From positions 1 to 22,794 of the IMG/VR virus record IMGVR_UViG_3300022934_000206: 22,794 nt of DNA. One strand, given 5' to 3'. A program made the translations under genes and the position numbers. Positions within the stretch are counted from its first letter, which is position 1; each line of letters opens with the position of its first letter. Below, piece after piece: positions 1-5,530 of the stretch. This stretch comes from a virus. The notes under the pieces are model-generated. The model searched no databases. It saw nothing but the letters and a program-made list of their open reading frames with translations, and was not told where the DNA came from.

Positions 1-135
1 ACAAGCATAAAGAAACGTATCCTCAAGGACCATGCTTCCCGTTTGTATCCGCAACTCGGCAAACAGATCACACTCGCCACGGCAGATGCAGTCCTAATCG
101 GACATTATCACTTGGGCAAAGATGGCGGAACCTGA
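1..135 (+). CDS. C-terminal end of a possible RuvC-like Holliday-junction resolvase (partial)
   Basis: An open frame enters from the left edge and stops with TGA at 133-135, giving the last 44 residues of a protein. The end reads LATADAVLIGHYHLGK, an Ala-Asp-Ala-x-Leu-Ile-x pattern seen at the C-terminus of RuvC-like resolvases, where the last acidic catalytic residue sits in a helix. The position just upstream of replication genes would fit a recombination or branch-resolving nuclease. Only a short tail is visible, so the family call is tentative. The next gene starts 14 bases before this stop, as expected in a tightly packed phage operon. Confidence 0.4.
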   Translation, partial: TSIKKRILKDHASRLYPQLGKQITLATADAVLIGHYHLGKDGGT

Positions 136-472
136 CTTCGACGAATTCAAGTTACTTCCGGGTGAAACGGTAGCGCAGGCTTCACTCCGCATTTCCGAGA
201 AGTACGGAGTGGAGCGTCCTACCGCTCGGAACTGGGTGCTTGGGCATAGAGATCCGCAAAAGACCTTGCCGAGGCTCAAGAAGAGTCGCTCAATGGACGA
301 GAACCTGCGTGCTATGGTGGCCTTTGCCAAGCCTGGATGGACCTACACCCTTGACGATATTGCGGAGGTGGTAGGATGCTCGAAGGAACGCATCCGGCAG
401 ATACAAGAATCCGCTTTGCGGAAGCTCAGAAGGAGGACCGATTACATTCAAAAAGAATTAAAAAAACGATGA
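122..472 (+). CDS. Small sigma-70 region-4-like DNA-binding protein
   Basis: This 116-residue protein ends with a helix-turn-helix very like sigma-70 region 4.2: YTLDDIAEVVGCSKERIRQI followed by ESALRKLRR, about residues 75-107. Region 4.2 normally contacts the -35 promoter box. There is no region 2, so it cannot be a complete sigma factor. The N-terminal half has a second possible helix-turn-helix (about residues 20-45, ISEKYGVERPTARNWVLG). A role as phage transcription regulator, or as a protein acting with host RNA polymerase, is inferred. It overlaps the upstream gene by 14 bases and has no strong ribosome-binding site. Its stop overlaps the start of a 35-aa membrane peptide (ATGA). Confidence 0.75.
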   Translation: MAEPDFDEFKLLPGETVAQASLRISEKYGVERPTARNWVLGHRDPQKTLPRLKKSRSMDENLRAMVAFAKPGWTYTLDDIAEVVGCSKERIRQIQESALRKLRRRTDYIQKELKKR

Positions 473-576
473 AAAACATACTACAAAAAGCTATTCTACA
501 CTCCCTTTTCCTACTGTCCGTATTTGTATTTTTATGGATGATCATGGGGTTCGTACTTACCCTTTTGGGGATCTGA
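469..576 (+). CDS. 35-aa single-span membrane peptide
   Basis: The start ATG at 469-471 overlaps the previous TGA in an ATGA arrangement, which favours coupled translation. The product is 35 residues: a short basic N-terminus (MKNILQK) then an almost uninterrupted hydrophobic stretch (about residues 10-34, including FLLSVFVFLWMIMGFVLTLL), so it should span the inner membrane once. No family is recognised. The same frame is open further upstream (from 376), but that part lies inside the sigma-like gene and is not needed. Phage membrane peptides of this size can act in host takeover or lysis, but nothing here decides that. Confidence 0.6.
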   Translation: MKNILQKAILHSLFLLSVFVFLWMIMGFVLTLLGI

Positions 577-579
577 ATC

Positions 580-1041
580 ATGTCAAAAAACAAAGAAAAA
601 AGAATCATGTTGGGCGAGACTCCGAACCGTATTTTGGAAGAGTATTGCGAGCTGACGGGACTCCAGCAAAGTGCCGTGATTTCCGTCCTTTTACTGGAGG
701 ATCTATGGAAACGCCTCGCGCGTGCGCGTCATTTCTCCGAAATGAATATAATTACACATAGCCCCACTTCCGACGAAAAGCCGGAAAACACGGCAAAGAA
801 AAAACCGACTTCTCGGAAGAAAAACAAGACCCCGATGCCCGATGACTTCGATCCACCCAAAGAGATTTGCGAGAAGGCCGGAGTCAACCATGAGCAAGCG
901 GTTAGATTTTTCAAAGCTCAAGTGCAAGCTCACGATTATCGATACGTCGATTGGAACCAAGCATTCTCCAATGCGGTGAACGGTTACCTTCCGCAAAACT
1001 TTCCTCAGATTTTGCAGACCTCGCAAGTCAGGGAACTGTAG
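580..1041 (+). CDS. Helicase-loader / replisome-organiser-like protein
   Basis: This 153-residue protein has a helical N-terminus (about 8-50), a Lys/Pro/Thr-rich linker (about 60-88) and a C-terminal module beginning DDFDPPKEICEKAGVN and continuing with YRYVDWNQAFSNAVNGYL. That pattern (proline-containing lead, helix, then D-W-x-x-A-F-x-N) is common in the C-terminal DNA-binding domain of phage DnaT-like or replication-organiser proteins that bring DnaB to an origin. The dnaB-like gene starts two bases after its stop, which supports the role. Identity as a loader is inference from domain pattern and neighbour. Confidence 0.6.
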   Translation: MSKNKEKRIMLGETPNRILEEYCELTGLQQSAVISVLLLEDLWKRLARARHFSEMNIITHSPTSDEKPENTAKKKPTSRKKNKTPMPDDFDPPKEICEKAGVNHEQAVRFFKAQVQAHDYRYVDWNQAFSNAVNGYLPQNFPQILQTSQVREL

Positions 1042-1042
1042 C

Positions 1043-2326
1043 ATGGATTACGAATTGGCGGAAATCGCGGTACTCGCCGCGTCCATGCGTGATGACACGG
1101 GCCGATCCTCGGCCACCGCATTGGAGCATCTCACACCCGAAGATTTCTCATCCCCGGAAAGGCAACGCATTTTCAAAGCAATCACGAAGCTCGCGCCAAA
1201 CTGCAACGAGGTAGACGTACTCATTGCGGAACCGTCCCTAGCGGACAGCGTGACTTTCGTAAGCGAACAATACGGAGGCGGACAAATCGAAAGGTACGTC
1301 GATTACCTTATCGAACACCGCAATCACCGGGCAATCGAATTGGCGATACTCAAGGCACAAGACACCATCAAGGACGGAGGAACCGCAGAGGAGGTCGCAT
1401 CCGCATTCACGCATTCCGTAGCCAAGGCGCTATCCAAACGCAAAGGCCAGGTTTCTCTCAAGGACGCGGCCACCCAAGCACAAGCGGACTTTCTCAACAT
1501 CGATGCAGGTGGAGTCTCCGCAATCCCCACGGGGTTTCGCAAATTGGACGCACACCTTCAAGGAGGACTGAAGAAGGGGAGCTTGTACGTAATTGCCGCA
1601 AGACCGGGTATCGGGAAATCAGCATTGGCGATCCACCTCGCGACCCAAGCCGCCCAAAAGGGAATCCGTTCATCCTACGCATCACTCGAAATGCTCGCAT
1701 CGGAGTGCGCGGGACGATTGCTCACTTCCGTGAGCGGAGTTCCGCGCCCTACCGCACAAGGCGAGCTTTCTCATTCAGCCAGGCAGAAGATCGAGCAAAC
1801 CGTCAAGGCGTTACGCGGATGGCCCATTACCTTCAAGGACGACAACCAAGCAACACTCGAAGCATTTTGCGCATTTCTCCATCAGCAACGCCTCGAAGGA
1901 GAACTGGGCTTGGCGGTCATCGACTATCTCCAACTCCTCACATCTCCCGGTTTCTCCTCCCGTCATGAGGAAGTCAGCGCGATTTCTCGTAGCATGAAGG
2001 CACAAGCACTTGAACTTGACCTGCCCGTGGTCGCGTTATCGCAATTGAACCGCAACCTGGAAGCGCAAAACCGCAAACCCGCATTGTCGGATCTGCGCGA
2101 ATCCGGTTCAATCGAACAAGACGCGGACGTGGTCATGCTCTTGTCCAAGGAAAAGGAAGTTTCTCCTTCCAAGGACGTCATCCGCATTCACCTCGCGAAA
2201 AACCGAAACGGACAAACCGGATACGTCCTGGCCGACTTCGACAAAAGCATTGGTCGATTCTCGACCCACGTTCCAAGCCGATTGAATGACGAAACACCCG
2301 TTTCTCCTTCGGAACCGTCATGGTAG
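1043..2326 (+). CDS. dnaB: Replicative DNA helicase, DnaB family
   Basis: This 427-residue protein has the full DnaB layout: an N-terminal helical domain (about 1-130) and a RecA-like ATPase core. Walker A is ARPGIGKS (186-193), Walker B is LAVIDYLQLL (290-299), and the conserved SQLNR (333-337) and LRESGSIEQDADVVMLL (351-367) motifs are intact. It is expected to form the hexameric 5'-3' helicase at the phage fork and to recruit a primase. The length is slightly shorter than bacterial DnaB (about 450-470), which is normal for phage versions. It sits directly behind the loader-like gene and ends the left + strand block at the inverted repeat near 2367-2444. Confidence 0.95.
   Translation: MDYELAEIAVLAASMRDDTGRSSATALEHLTPEDFSSPERQRIFKAITKLAPNCNEVDVLIAEPSLADSVTFVSEQYGGGQIERYVDYLIEHRNHRAIELAILKAQDTIKDGGTAEEVASAFTHSVAKALSKRKGQVSLKDAATQAQADFLNIDAGGVSAIPTGFRKLDAHLQGGLKKGSLYVIAARPGIGKSALAIHLATQAAQKGIRSSYASLEMLASECAGRLLTSVSGVPRPTAQGELSHSARQKIEQTVKALRGWPITFKDDNQATLEAFCAFLHQQRLEGELGLAVIDYLQLLTSPGFSSRHEEVSAISRSMKAQALELDLPVVALSQLNRNLEAQNRKPALSDLRESGSIEQDADVVMLLSKEKEVSPSKDVIRIHLAKNRNGQTGYVLADFDKSIGRFSTHVPSRLNDETPVSPSEPSW
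2250..2267. repeat. 18-bp repeat with internal hairpin, copy 1
   Basis: The sequence TTGGTCGATTCTCGACCC occurs here inside the end of the helicase gene and again, identically, at 4291-4308 inside a gene on the other strand. Within it GGTCGA and TCGACC form a perfect 6-bp stem around TTC. In the helicase it encodes IGRFST. Confidence 0.7.
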
Positions 2327-2366
2327 GACTACGGAAGAATACGGAAAGGTACTTTAAGGACGCGAG

Positions 2367-2444
2367 AAGGCACCTAAAAGGCGTTTTCTTTTTCCGAACA
2401 GGTAAGAACGGGCAAAAATGCCCTAACGCCTTTTTAGGTGCCTT
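2367..2444. terminator. Nested inverted repeat between convergent genes, likely bidirectional terminator
   Basis: The left arm (2367-2385, AAGGCACCTAAAAGGCGTT) pairs with the right arm (2425-2444) over 19 bp with one bulged base. Inside the loop a second hairpin forms from GGGCA (2410-2414) and TGCCC (2419-2423) around AAAA. The structure fills the gap between the stop of the + strand helicase and the stop of the first - strand gene, the expected place for a terminator serving both directions. There is no clean T-run directly after either arm, although TTTTT lies within the right arm, so termination is inferred from position and stem strength. Confidence 0.6.
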
Positions 2445-2460
2445 AAGGGATTAAGCGAAG

Positions 2461-2793
2461 TCAGGCGGGTGCCGTTTCTCCTTTCACCCAACCCAAAACT
2501 GTCGCGCATTCTTCGATCTGCTTAATCGCTTCGAACTTTTGGTGATGCCCAAGATCCGCGAATTCATTCGCAACCATTGCCAGGTATTTCTCTTTGTCGA
2601 TCAACTCAGTCGCATGGTAACTCATGGACGCTGCGTCCATCAACTTGTCAAAGTCTTCAAGCTCTTCGGAATACTTCAAGTCATCCTCAACCTCATGCTC
2701 ATGCAATCCTTCGACGAGTTTCTCCTTGTCCTCATACCAAACCGCAACCGGAGGAAGTTGGTGCGGGACCGTTAACCATATTAATTCGCTCAT
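2461..2793 (-). CDS. Hypothetical acidic protein, 110 aa
   Basis: No family is recognised. The protein is acidic, with repeated Glu/Asp-rich helices (for example HEHEVEDDLKYSEELEDFDK), and ends in KGETAPA. Its start overlaps the stop of the upstream gene (ATGA, 2790-2793) and is preceded at three bases by AAGGAGAAAC, an excellent ribosome-binding site. It is the last gene of the - strand block, and a further copy of AAGGAGAAAC lies in its own 3' end with no gene after it. Start and frame are well supported by this arrangement. Confidence 0.7.
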   Translation of the reverse strand: MSELIWLTVPHQLPPVAVWYEDKEKLVEGLHEHEVEDDLKYSEELEDFDKLMDAASMSYHATELIDKEKYLAMVANEFADLGHHQKFEAIKQIEECATVLGWVKGETAPA

Positions 2794-3167
2794 GCCGTTT
2801 CTCCTTTGTAAATGTTGGACTCAATCGATTCCGATAGTTCTTCCACGAAATCCTTTTGGTCCCGGTTGCAATTCGAGAGCCAATCGCGAACATGCTTAAA
2901 GCCCTTTTCGCGTTTCTCGTCCCAAGTCAAGTCTTCCCAGCCCTTGCTTTTTTCGAGTTTCTCGTTCTTCGCAATCTGCTTTCGATCCTCTTCGCTATAT
3001 TCGTCCGGTGTCTTCTCGACGTGAATAGGGCGTTCGCAAAAAACGGAACCAAGCCCCGCCGCAATCGTCATGTAAACGAGGTCTTGTAATTTCCGTTTGT
3101 CTTCTTTCGCAATTCTCGAAAGCAAGCAATGTTGTTTGTCAGTTAAATCAATGGTTATCTTTTTCAT
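2790..3167 (-). CDS. Hypothetical protein with ribbon-helix-helix-like N-terminus, 125 aa
   Basis: The N-terminus MKKITIDLTDKQHCLLSRIA followed by a helix ending in TIAAGL resembles a ribbon-helix-helix fold (short beta strand, then two helices), so DNA binding is possible. The rest is highly charged and ends DFVEELSESIESNIYKGETA. The last codons (KGETA) are written by the ribosome-binding site of the next gene. Its own start has no Shine-Dalgarno sequence: the 24 bases before the ATG on the coding strand contain only A and C. A GC-rich hairpin lies further upstream, so it may begin a separate transcript. Confidence 0.7.
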   Translation of the reverse strand: MKKITIDLTDKQHCLLSRIAKEDKRKLQDLVYMTIAAGLGSVFCERPIHVEKTPDEYSEEDRKQIAKNEKLEKSKGWEDLTWDEKREKGFKHVRDWLSNCNRDQKDFVEELSESIESNIYKGETA

Positions 3168-3191
3168 GGTGTGGTGTGTTGTGTTGTTGTT
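3168..3191 (-). other. A/C-only, SD-less leader before the 125-aa gene
   Basis: Read on the - strand, the 24 bases just before the ATG at 3167 contain only A and C, with CAA/CAC repeats. Such a leader cannot fold on itself and carries no Shine-Dalgarno sequence, in contrast to the AAGGAGAAAC sites used by neighbouring genes. Confidence 0.6.
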
Positions 3192-3210
3192 CGTTGTCCG
3201 TCCAAGCCCT

Positions 3211-3248
3211 ATAAAACGCCCCCGCGAGGTATCCCGCCCCGCGAGGGC
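3211..3248 (-). terminator. GC-rich hairpin followed by GTTTTAT, probable - strand terminator
   Basis: GCCCCCGCG (3218-3226) pairs with CGCGAGGGC (3240-3248) with one mismatch. In the - direction the stem is followed by GTTTTAT (3217-3211). It lies after the stop of the 58-aa gene. The element also contains a direct repeat CCCCGCGAGG (3220-3229 and 3237-3246). Confidence 0.55.
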
Positions 3249-3270
3249 ATAGGACTAGAACAAAAGTTTG

Positions 3271-3447
3271 TTAGGCGCGTTTCTCCTTGTATTTGCGTAC
3301 CCTTCTATTGTGGACCTTGCGGCCAAGCTCGATAATTCGGTTTCCTTGTTCCTCGGTTATGTCATACCAGGAGGCAAACCGTTCACGGGTTAAAAAGTTA
3401 TTCAACCAATCAAGGTAGAGGTTTTGCAGTTTCTCGTACACGCTCAT
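3271..3447 (-). CDS. Hypothetical small protein, 58 aa
   Basis: The start ATG (3445-3447) overlaps the stop of the upstream gene in an ATGA arrangement and is preceded by GGGGGGAAGG, a strong ribosome-binding site. The product begins MSVYEKLQNLYLDWLNNFL, continues ASWYDITEEQGNRIIELGRK and ends in a basic tail KYKEKRA. It looks like a small helical domain. It resembles short uncharacterised proteins common in phages, but I cannot assign a function. Coupling, ribosome-binding site and protein-like composition make it a convincing gene despite its size. Confidence 0.7.
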   Translation of the reverse strand: MSVYEKLQNLYLDWLNNFLTRERFASWYDITEEQGNRIIELGRKVHNRRVRKYKEKRA

Positions 3448-3785
3448 CCTTCCCCCCCGTCTACCTTGGCGAGAACAGCGCGGACCTCGTCAAGCGCTTC
3501 GTCCGTTCCCGTTTCTCCTTGCATTGAAAGCTCTGTAAGCAACCGATCAAGGATCTTCGCTTGCTCGTATAGCTCCGGAGCCGCCGCGATTAGGCGAGCG
3601 TTTGCCTCGTCTTCTGCGCTATGCACAAAGTCATCGCTTTTCCTCTTGTCTTTGTGAATGACTCGTTTTTCCTTCGCCATTCTGCAAATCATCCTTTGAC
3701 TTTCGGTGTTAGTATCTTGAAATATCCCGCCCCCCGTTTCATTCTCTTTGCAGTACCATGCATACCACGGTCCTTGCGTGAACAT
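3444..3785 (-). CDS. Phage protein with ANARLIAAAPELYE motif, 113 aa
   Basis: The protein begins MFTQGPWYAWYCKENETGGG and carries DEANARLIAAAPELYEQA near residue 70, a segment found in a widespread uncharacterised phage family. Function is unknown. I chose the start at 3785 because AAAGAGAAAC precedes it, matching the ribosome-binding sequence of this block; an ATG nine codons earlier (3812) has none. After LSMQGETG, where an internal AAGGAGAAAC sits, the last 30 or so residues could be an appended segment. The C-terminal GGEG is encoded by the ribosome-binding site of the next gene. Confidence 0.7.
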   Translation of the reverse strand: MFTQGPWYAWYCKENETGGGIFQDTNTESQRMICRMAKEKRVIHKDKRKSDDFVHSAEDEANARLIAAAPELYEQAKILDRLLTELSMQGETGTDEALDEVRAVLAKVDGGEG

Positions 3786-3816
3786 TGCGCGTTTCTCTTT
3801 TTCGTTTTTCATAGTT

Positions 3817-4014
3817 CTAGTTCAATTCAAATCTCCATTCAATGTGATGTTGCAGATCCTTGATTAAGGCTTTTTTCGCGACAATCTTTTCCATTAATTC
3901 AAAAAGTTTTTCCTGCATTTCAGTCACTGATTTTTTCTCTTTATTCAATCTTTCCTCGATGCGCGAGAGTGTCTCAATCGTTCCTTGGGTAGTGTTTTCG
4001 TATGGATAACTCAT
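3817..4014 (-). CDS. Hypothetical coiled-coil protein, 65 aa
   Basis: Residues about 12-58 form a charged heptad-like helix (for example ETLSRIEERLNKEKKSVTEM), so the protein is probably a coiled coil. No family is recognised. The start shares one base with the upstream stop (TAATG) and is preceded by GGGGGGAGGG, which encodes the RGEG end of the upstream protein. Coupled translation is likely. Confidence 0.65.
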   Translation of the reverse strand: MSYPYENTTQGTIETLSRIEERLNKEKKSVTEMQEKLFELMEKIVAKKALIKDLQHHIEWRFELN

Positions 4015-4205
4015 TATCCCTCCCCCCTTTCCAGTCTCTTCAATTCCTCAACGCCTTTTGGGGTCAAGGTTATGATACGGCCCTTGGTCAACGTCGTTAG
4101 GCCCAAGTCGTGCAGGTCGCAAGCATCGAGTAGCTCCTCTTGTTTTAGTCTGCCAAGCTGAATTTTTTTAGATGCGTACCGTTTTAATTGTTCTTTAATT
4201 TCCAT
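4014..4205 (-). CDS. Small winged-helix-like protein, 63 aa
   Basis: The sequence LLDACDLHDLGLTTLTKGRI followed by ITLTPKGVEELKRLERG resembles the second half of a winged helix-turn-helix (recognition helix, wing, and the Leu-Thr-x-x-Gly-x-x-x-Leu turn typical of MarR/PadR-like folds). Only 63 residues are present, so it would be a minimal DNA-binding or protein-binding module. ATTTCTCCTT on the + strand (4212-4221), a one-base variant of the block's ribosome-binding sequence, precedes the start. Confidence 0.6.
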   Translation of the reverse strand: MEIKEQLKRYASKKIQLGRLKQEELLDACDLHDLGLTTLTKGRIITLTPKGVEELKRLERGEG

Positions 4206-4208
4206 AGT

Positions 4209-4412
4209 TCAATTTCTCCTTATTTCTCTTTGTAGTTGAAGTTCCATTTGCTTGCCTCGCGCGCGCTTCGCGCGTTTTACGCTATTACCGTTGGTCGATT
4301 CTCGACCCGCGCCTTGCGCCGCCAGTTTCTCCTTCAGTCCCGCAAGACGAATGATCTCGTTGATTTCGGCCATGGCCAAGGGCGCGAGTTCGGACATTTT
4401 GTATAGGGGCAT
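4209..4412 (-). CDS. Hypothetical basic protein, 67 aa
   Basis: The protein starts MPLYKMSELAPLAMAEINEI and has a basic, helix-rich second half (VKRAKRARGKQ, then LQREIRRN). No family is recognised. Start at 4412 shares one base with the upstream stop and is preceded three bases away by AAGGAGAAAC. The gene contains the second copy of the 18-bp hairpin repeat (4291-4308), which encodes GRESTN here, next to a run of CGCG-rich sequence. Confidence 0.6.
   Translation of the reverse strand: MPLYKMSELAPLAMAEINEIIRLAGLKEKLAAQGAGRESTNGNSVKRAKRARGKQMELQLQREIRRN
4291..4308. repeat. 18-bp repeat with internal hairpin, copy 2
   Basis: Identical to 2250-2267. Here it lies inside a - strand gene, whereas copy 1 lies inside a + strand gene, so the repeated DNA is read in different frames and directions. 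Confidence 0.7.
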
Positions 4413-4678
4413 CAGGTTTCTCCTTTGAGTTTATTAAGCTTAGGATTGAGGAATCCCCCGTACCAATCCCAAAGTTCATCCGCACTGCAAACCGCCCACA
4501 TAATGTCCGTGTTTCTCCTTAATCGCTTGATCTTCTTCTTGGTCATTGAATGAAGATCCCACAGCACGTCTTCCGGATTGTCATCAATATGATAAGAATA
4601 TTTAGAACCTGCCAACCATTTGAGGTATCCTTTGATCTCCTTCTTGGTTGAGTTTTTCTTTAGCTTGGGGATCTTCAT
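4412..4678 (-). CDS. Hypothetical protein, 88 aa
   Basis: I chose the start at 4678 because the upstream TAA and this ATG share a base (TAATG) and AAGGAGAAAG lies just upstream. A longer frame to 4750 would run into the upstream gene. The product begins MKIPKLKKNSTKKEIKGYLK, is rich in Trp (five) and Lys, and ends KLNKLKGET. No family is recognised. An internal AAGGAGAAAC (4511-4520) stands nine bases before an in-frame ATG (MWAVCSADELW), so a shorter C-terminal product is conceivable. Confidence 0.65.
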   Translation of the reverse strand: MKIPKLKKNSTKKEIKGYLKWLAGSKYSYHIDDNPEDVLWDLHSMTKKKIKRLRRNTDIMWAVCSADELWDWYGGFLNPKLNKLKGET

Positions 4679-4902
4679 TATTCGCTTTCTCCTTTGAGAA
4701 TGGCCGAGGCAAGCAACGTGCTTTTGTGCAACGTTAGGAAACCGAAACAAGCGCGCAGGTTGACAGCGAGACGGTGCTTGTTTTCATCCATCATGCACAG
4801 GTGTGGCGTTTGCGACAAGACGCTGTCGCCGTTCCATATATCCAAGTAATCAAGGACCCCGTTTTTATGGCGTTGCCATGTAAAGCTTTTATAAGTCTCC
4901 AT
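4678..4902 (-). CDS. Hypothetical protein, 74 aa
   Basis: The protein begins METYKSFTWQRHKNGVLDYL and ends TLLASAILKGESE. No family is recognised. The start shares a base with the upstream stop (TAATG) and is preceded by AAAGGAAAGG, which encodes the KGKAK end of the upstream gene. It belongs to the tandem of small coupled - strand genes. Confidence 0.6.
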   Translation of the reverse strand: METYKSFTWQRHKNGVLDYLDIWNGDSVLSQTPHLCMMDENKHRLAVNLRACFGFLTLHKSTLLASAILKGESE

Positions 4903-5141
4903 TATTTCGCCTTTCCTTTGAGAAACTGCACGGCCTCGCGTTCATTCGTTTCAACCGTTTCAAGCATTAGGGCGATGTCCTTTTTATTCGCTTTGTACCA
5001 TTCGCTTTTAATCAATTCGCGTTGCCAATATTGAGACGTTCGCTCAATTACTTGCGAGATGTCCCAACGTCCAAGCTCAAGACCGTTGCGAATCAAGGGC
5101 AAGTCGGCGTCGTGTTTTATGTATTCTGTGAGTGTTTTCAT
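4902..5141 (-). CDS. Hypothetical protein, 79 aa
   Basis: The product (MKTLTEYIKHDADLPLIRNG at the start) is mainly helical and charged with a central WDISQVIERTSQYWQRELIK. No family is recognised. An earlier ATG at 5168 would add ten residues. I prefer 5141 because the earlier start would overlap a possible 26-aa upstream peptide. Neither start has a clear ribosome-binding site. The gene ends with FLKGKAK, encoded over the next gene's ribosome-binding site. Confidence 0.6.
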   Translation of the reverse strand: MKTLTEYIKHDADLPLIRNGLELGRWDISQVIERTSQYWQRELIKSEWYKANKKDIALMLETVETNEREAVQFLKGKAK

Positions 5142-5145
5142 GGTA

Positions 5146-5226
5146 TTAGTTATTGAAGATTGAATCATGCATGGCCCAAAGGACTGGTATCCAAGGGGCG
5201 ATTAGAATAAGAATATCGTATGTCAT
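5146..5226 (-). CDS. Possible 26-aa hydrophobic micropeptide
   Basis: A short frame from ATG at 5226 gives MTYDILILIAPWIPVLWAM plus seven more residues, a plausible membrane-associated peptide. It ends four bases before the preferred start of the next gene. There is no Shine-Dalgarno sequence and no known relative, so this is only a candidate. Confidence 0.3.
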   Translation of the reverse strand: MTYDILILIAPWIPVLWAMHDSIFNN

Positions 5227-5251
5227 AGTAACATTTAGACGTGTCTTGTAG

Positions 5252-5530
5252 TTACTTGAGGCCAACGAAATCAACAAGCTTTGCATCCCATGCGTAGACC
5301 AAGGAAGGCGTTTCTTTGTTCTGCACGTGCCACAATGGAACGGCGCCGAATTCTTTTTCGATGTGATGCGCGACCATTTCGCAAATGCTGTTCAGTTCGT
5401 AATTGTACGAAATGAAATGTGCTTTGCTTTCAGGGATGCCAAGGCGGAAACTCACGCGAGAACCGCGATTATTCGTTGCGCCGTGGTATTTGCAAATGAT
5501 GAGGATGGATTGGTGGATATGTTTGTTCAT
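5252..5530 (-). CDS. Hypothetical protein, 92 aa
   Basis: The N-terminal half (ICKYHGATNNRGSRVSFRLG) resembles small uncharacterised phage proteins that start with a short beta-rich segment containing Gly-Ala-Thr-Asn-x-Arg-Gly-Ser-Arg. The rest includes EMVAHHIEKEFG and a Trp-containing C-terminus. Function is unknown. AAGGA lies about ten bases before the ATG. It is the first gene of the - strand block downstream of the dyad-rich non-coding region, so it is probably the first gene transcribed from there. Confidence 0.65.
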   Translation of the reverse strand: MNKHIHQSILIICKYHGATNNRGSRVSFRLGIPESKAHFISYNYELNSICEMVAHHIEKEFGAVPLWHVQNKETPSLVYAWDAKLVDFVGLK

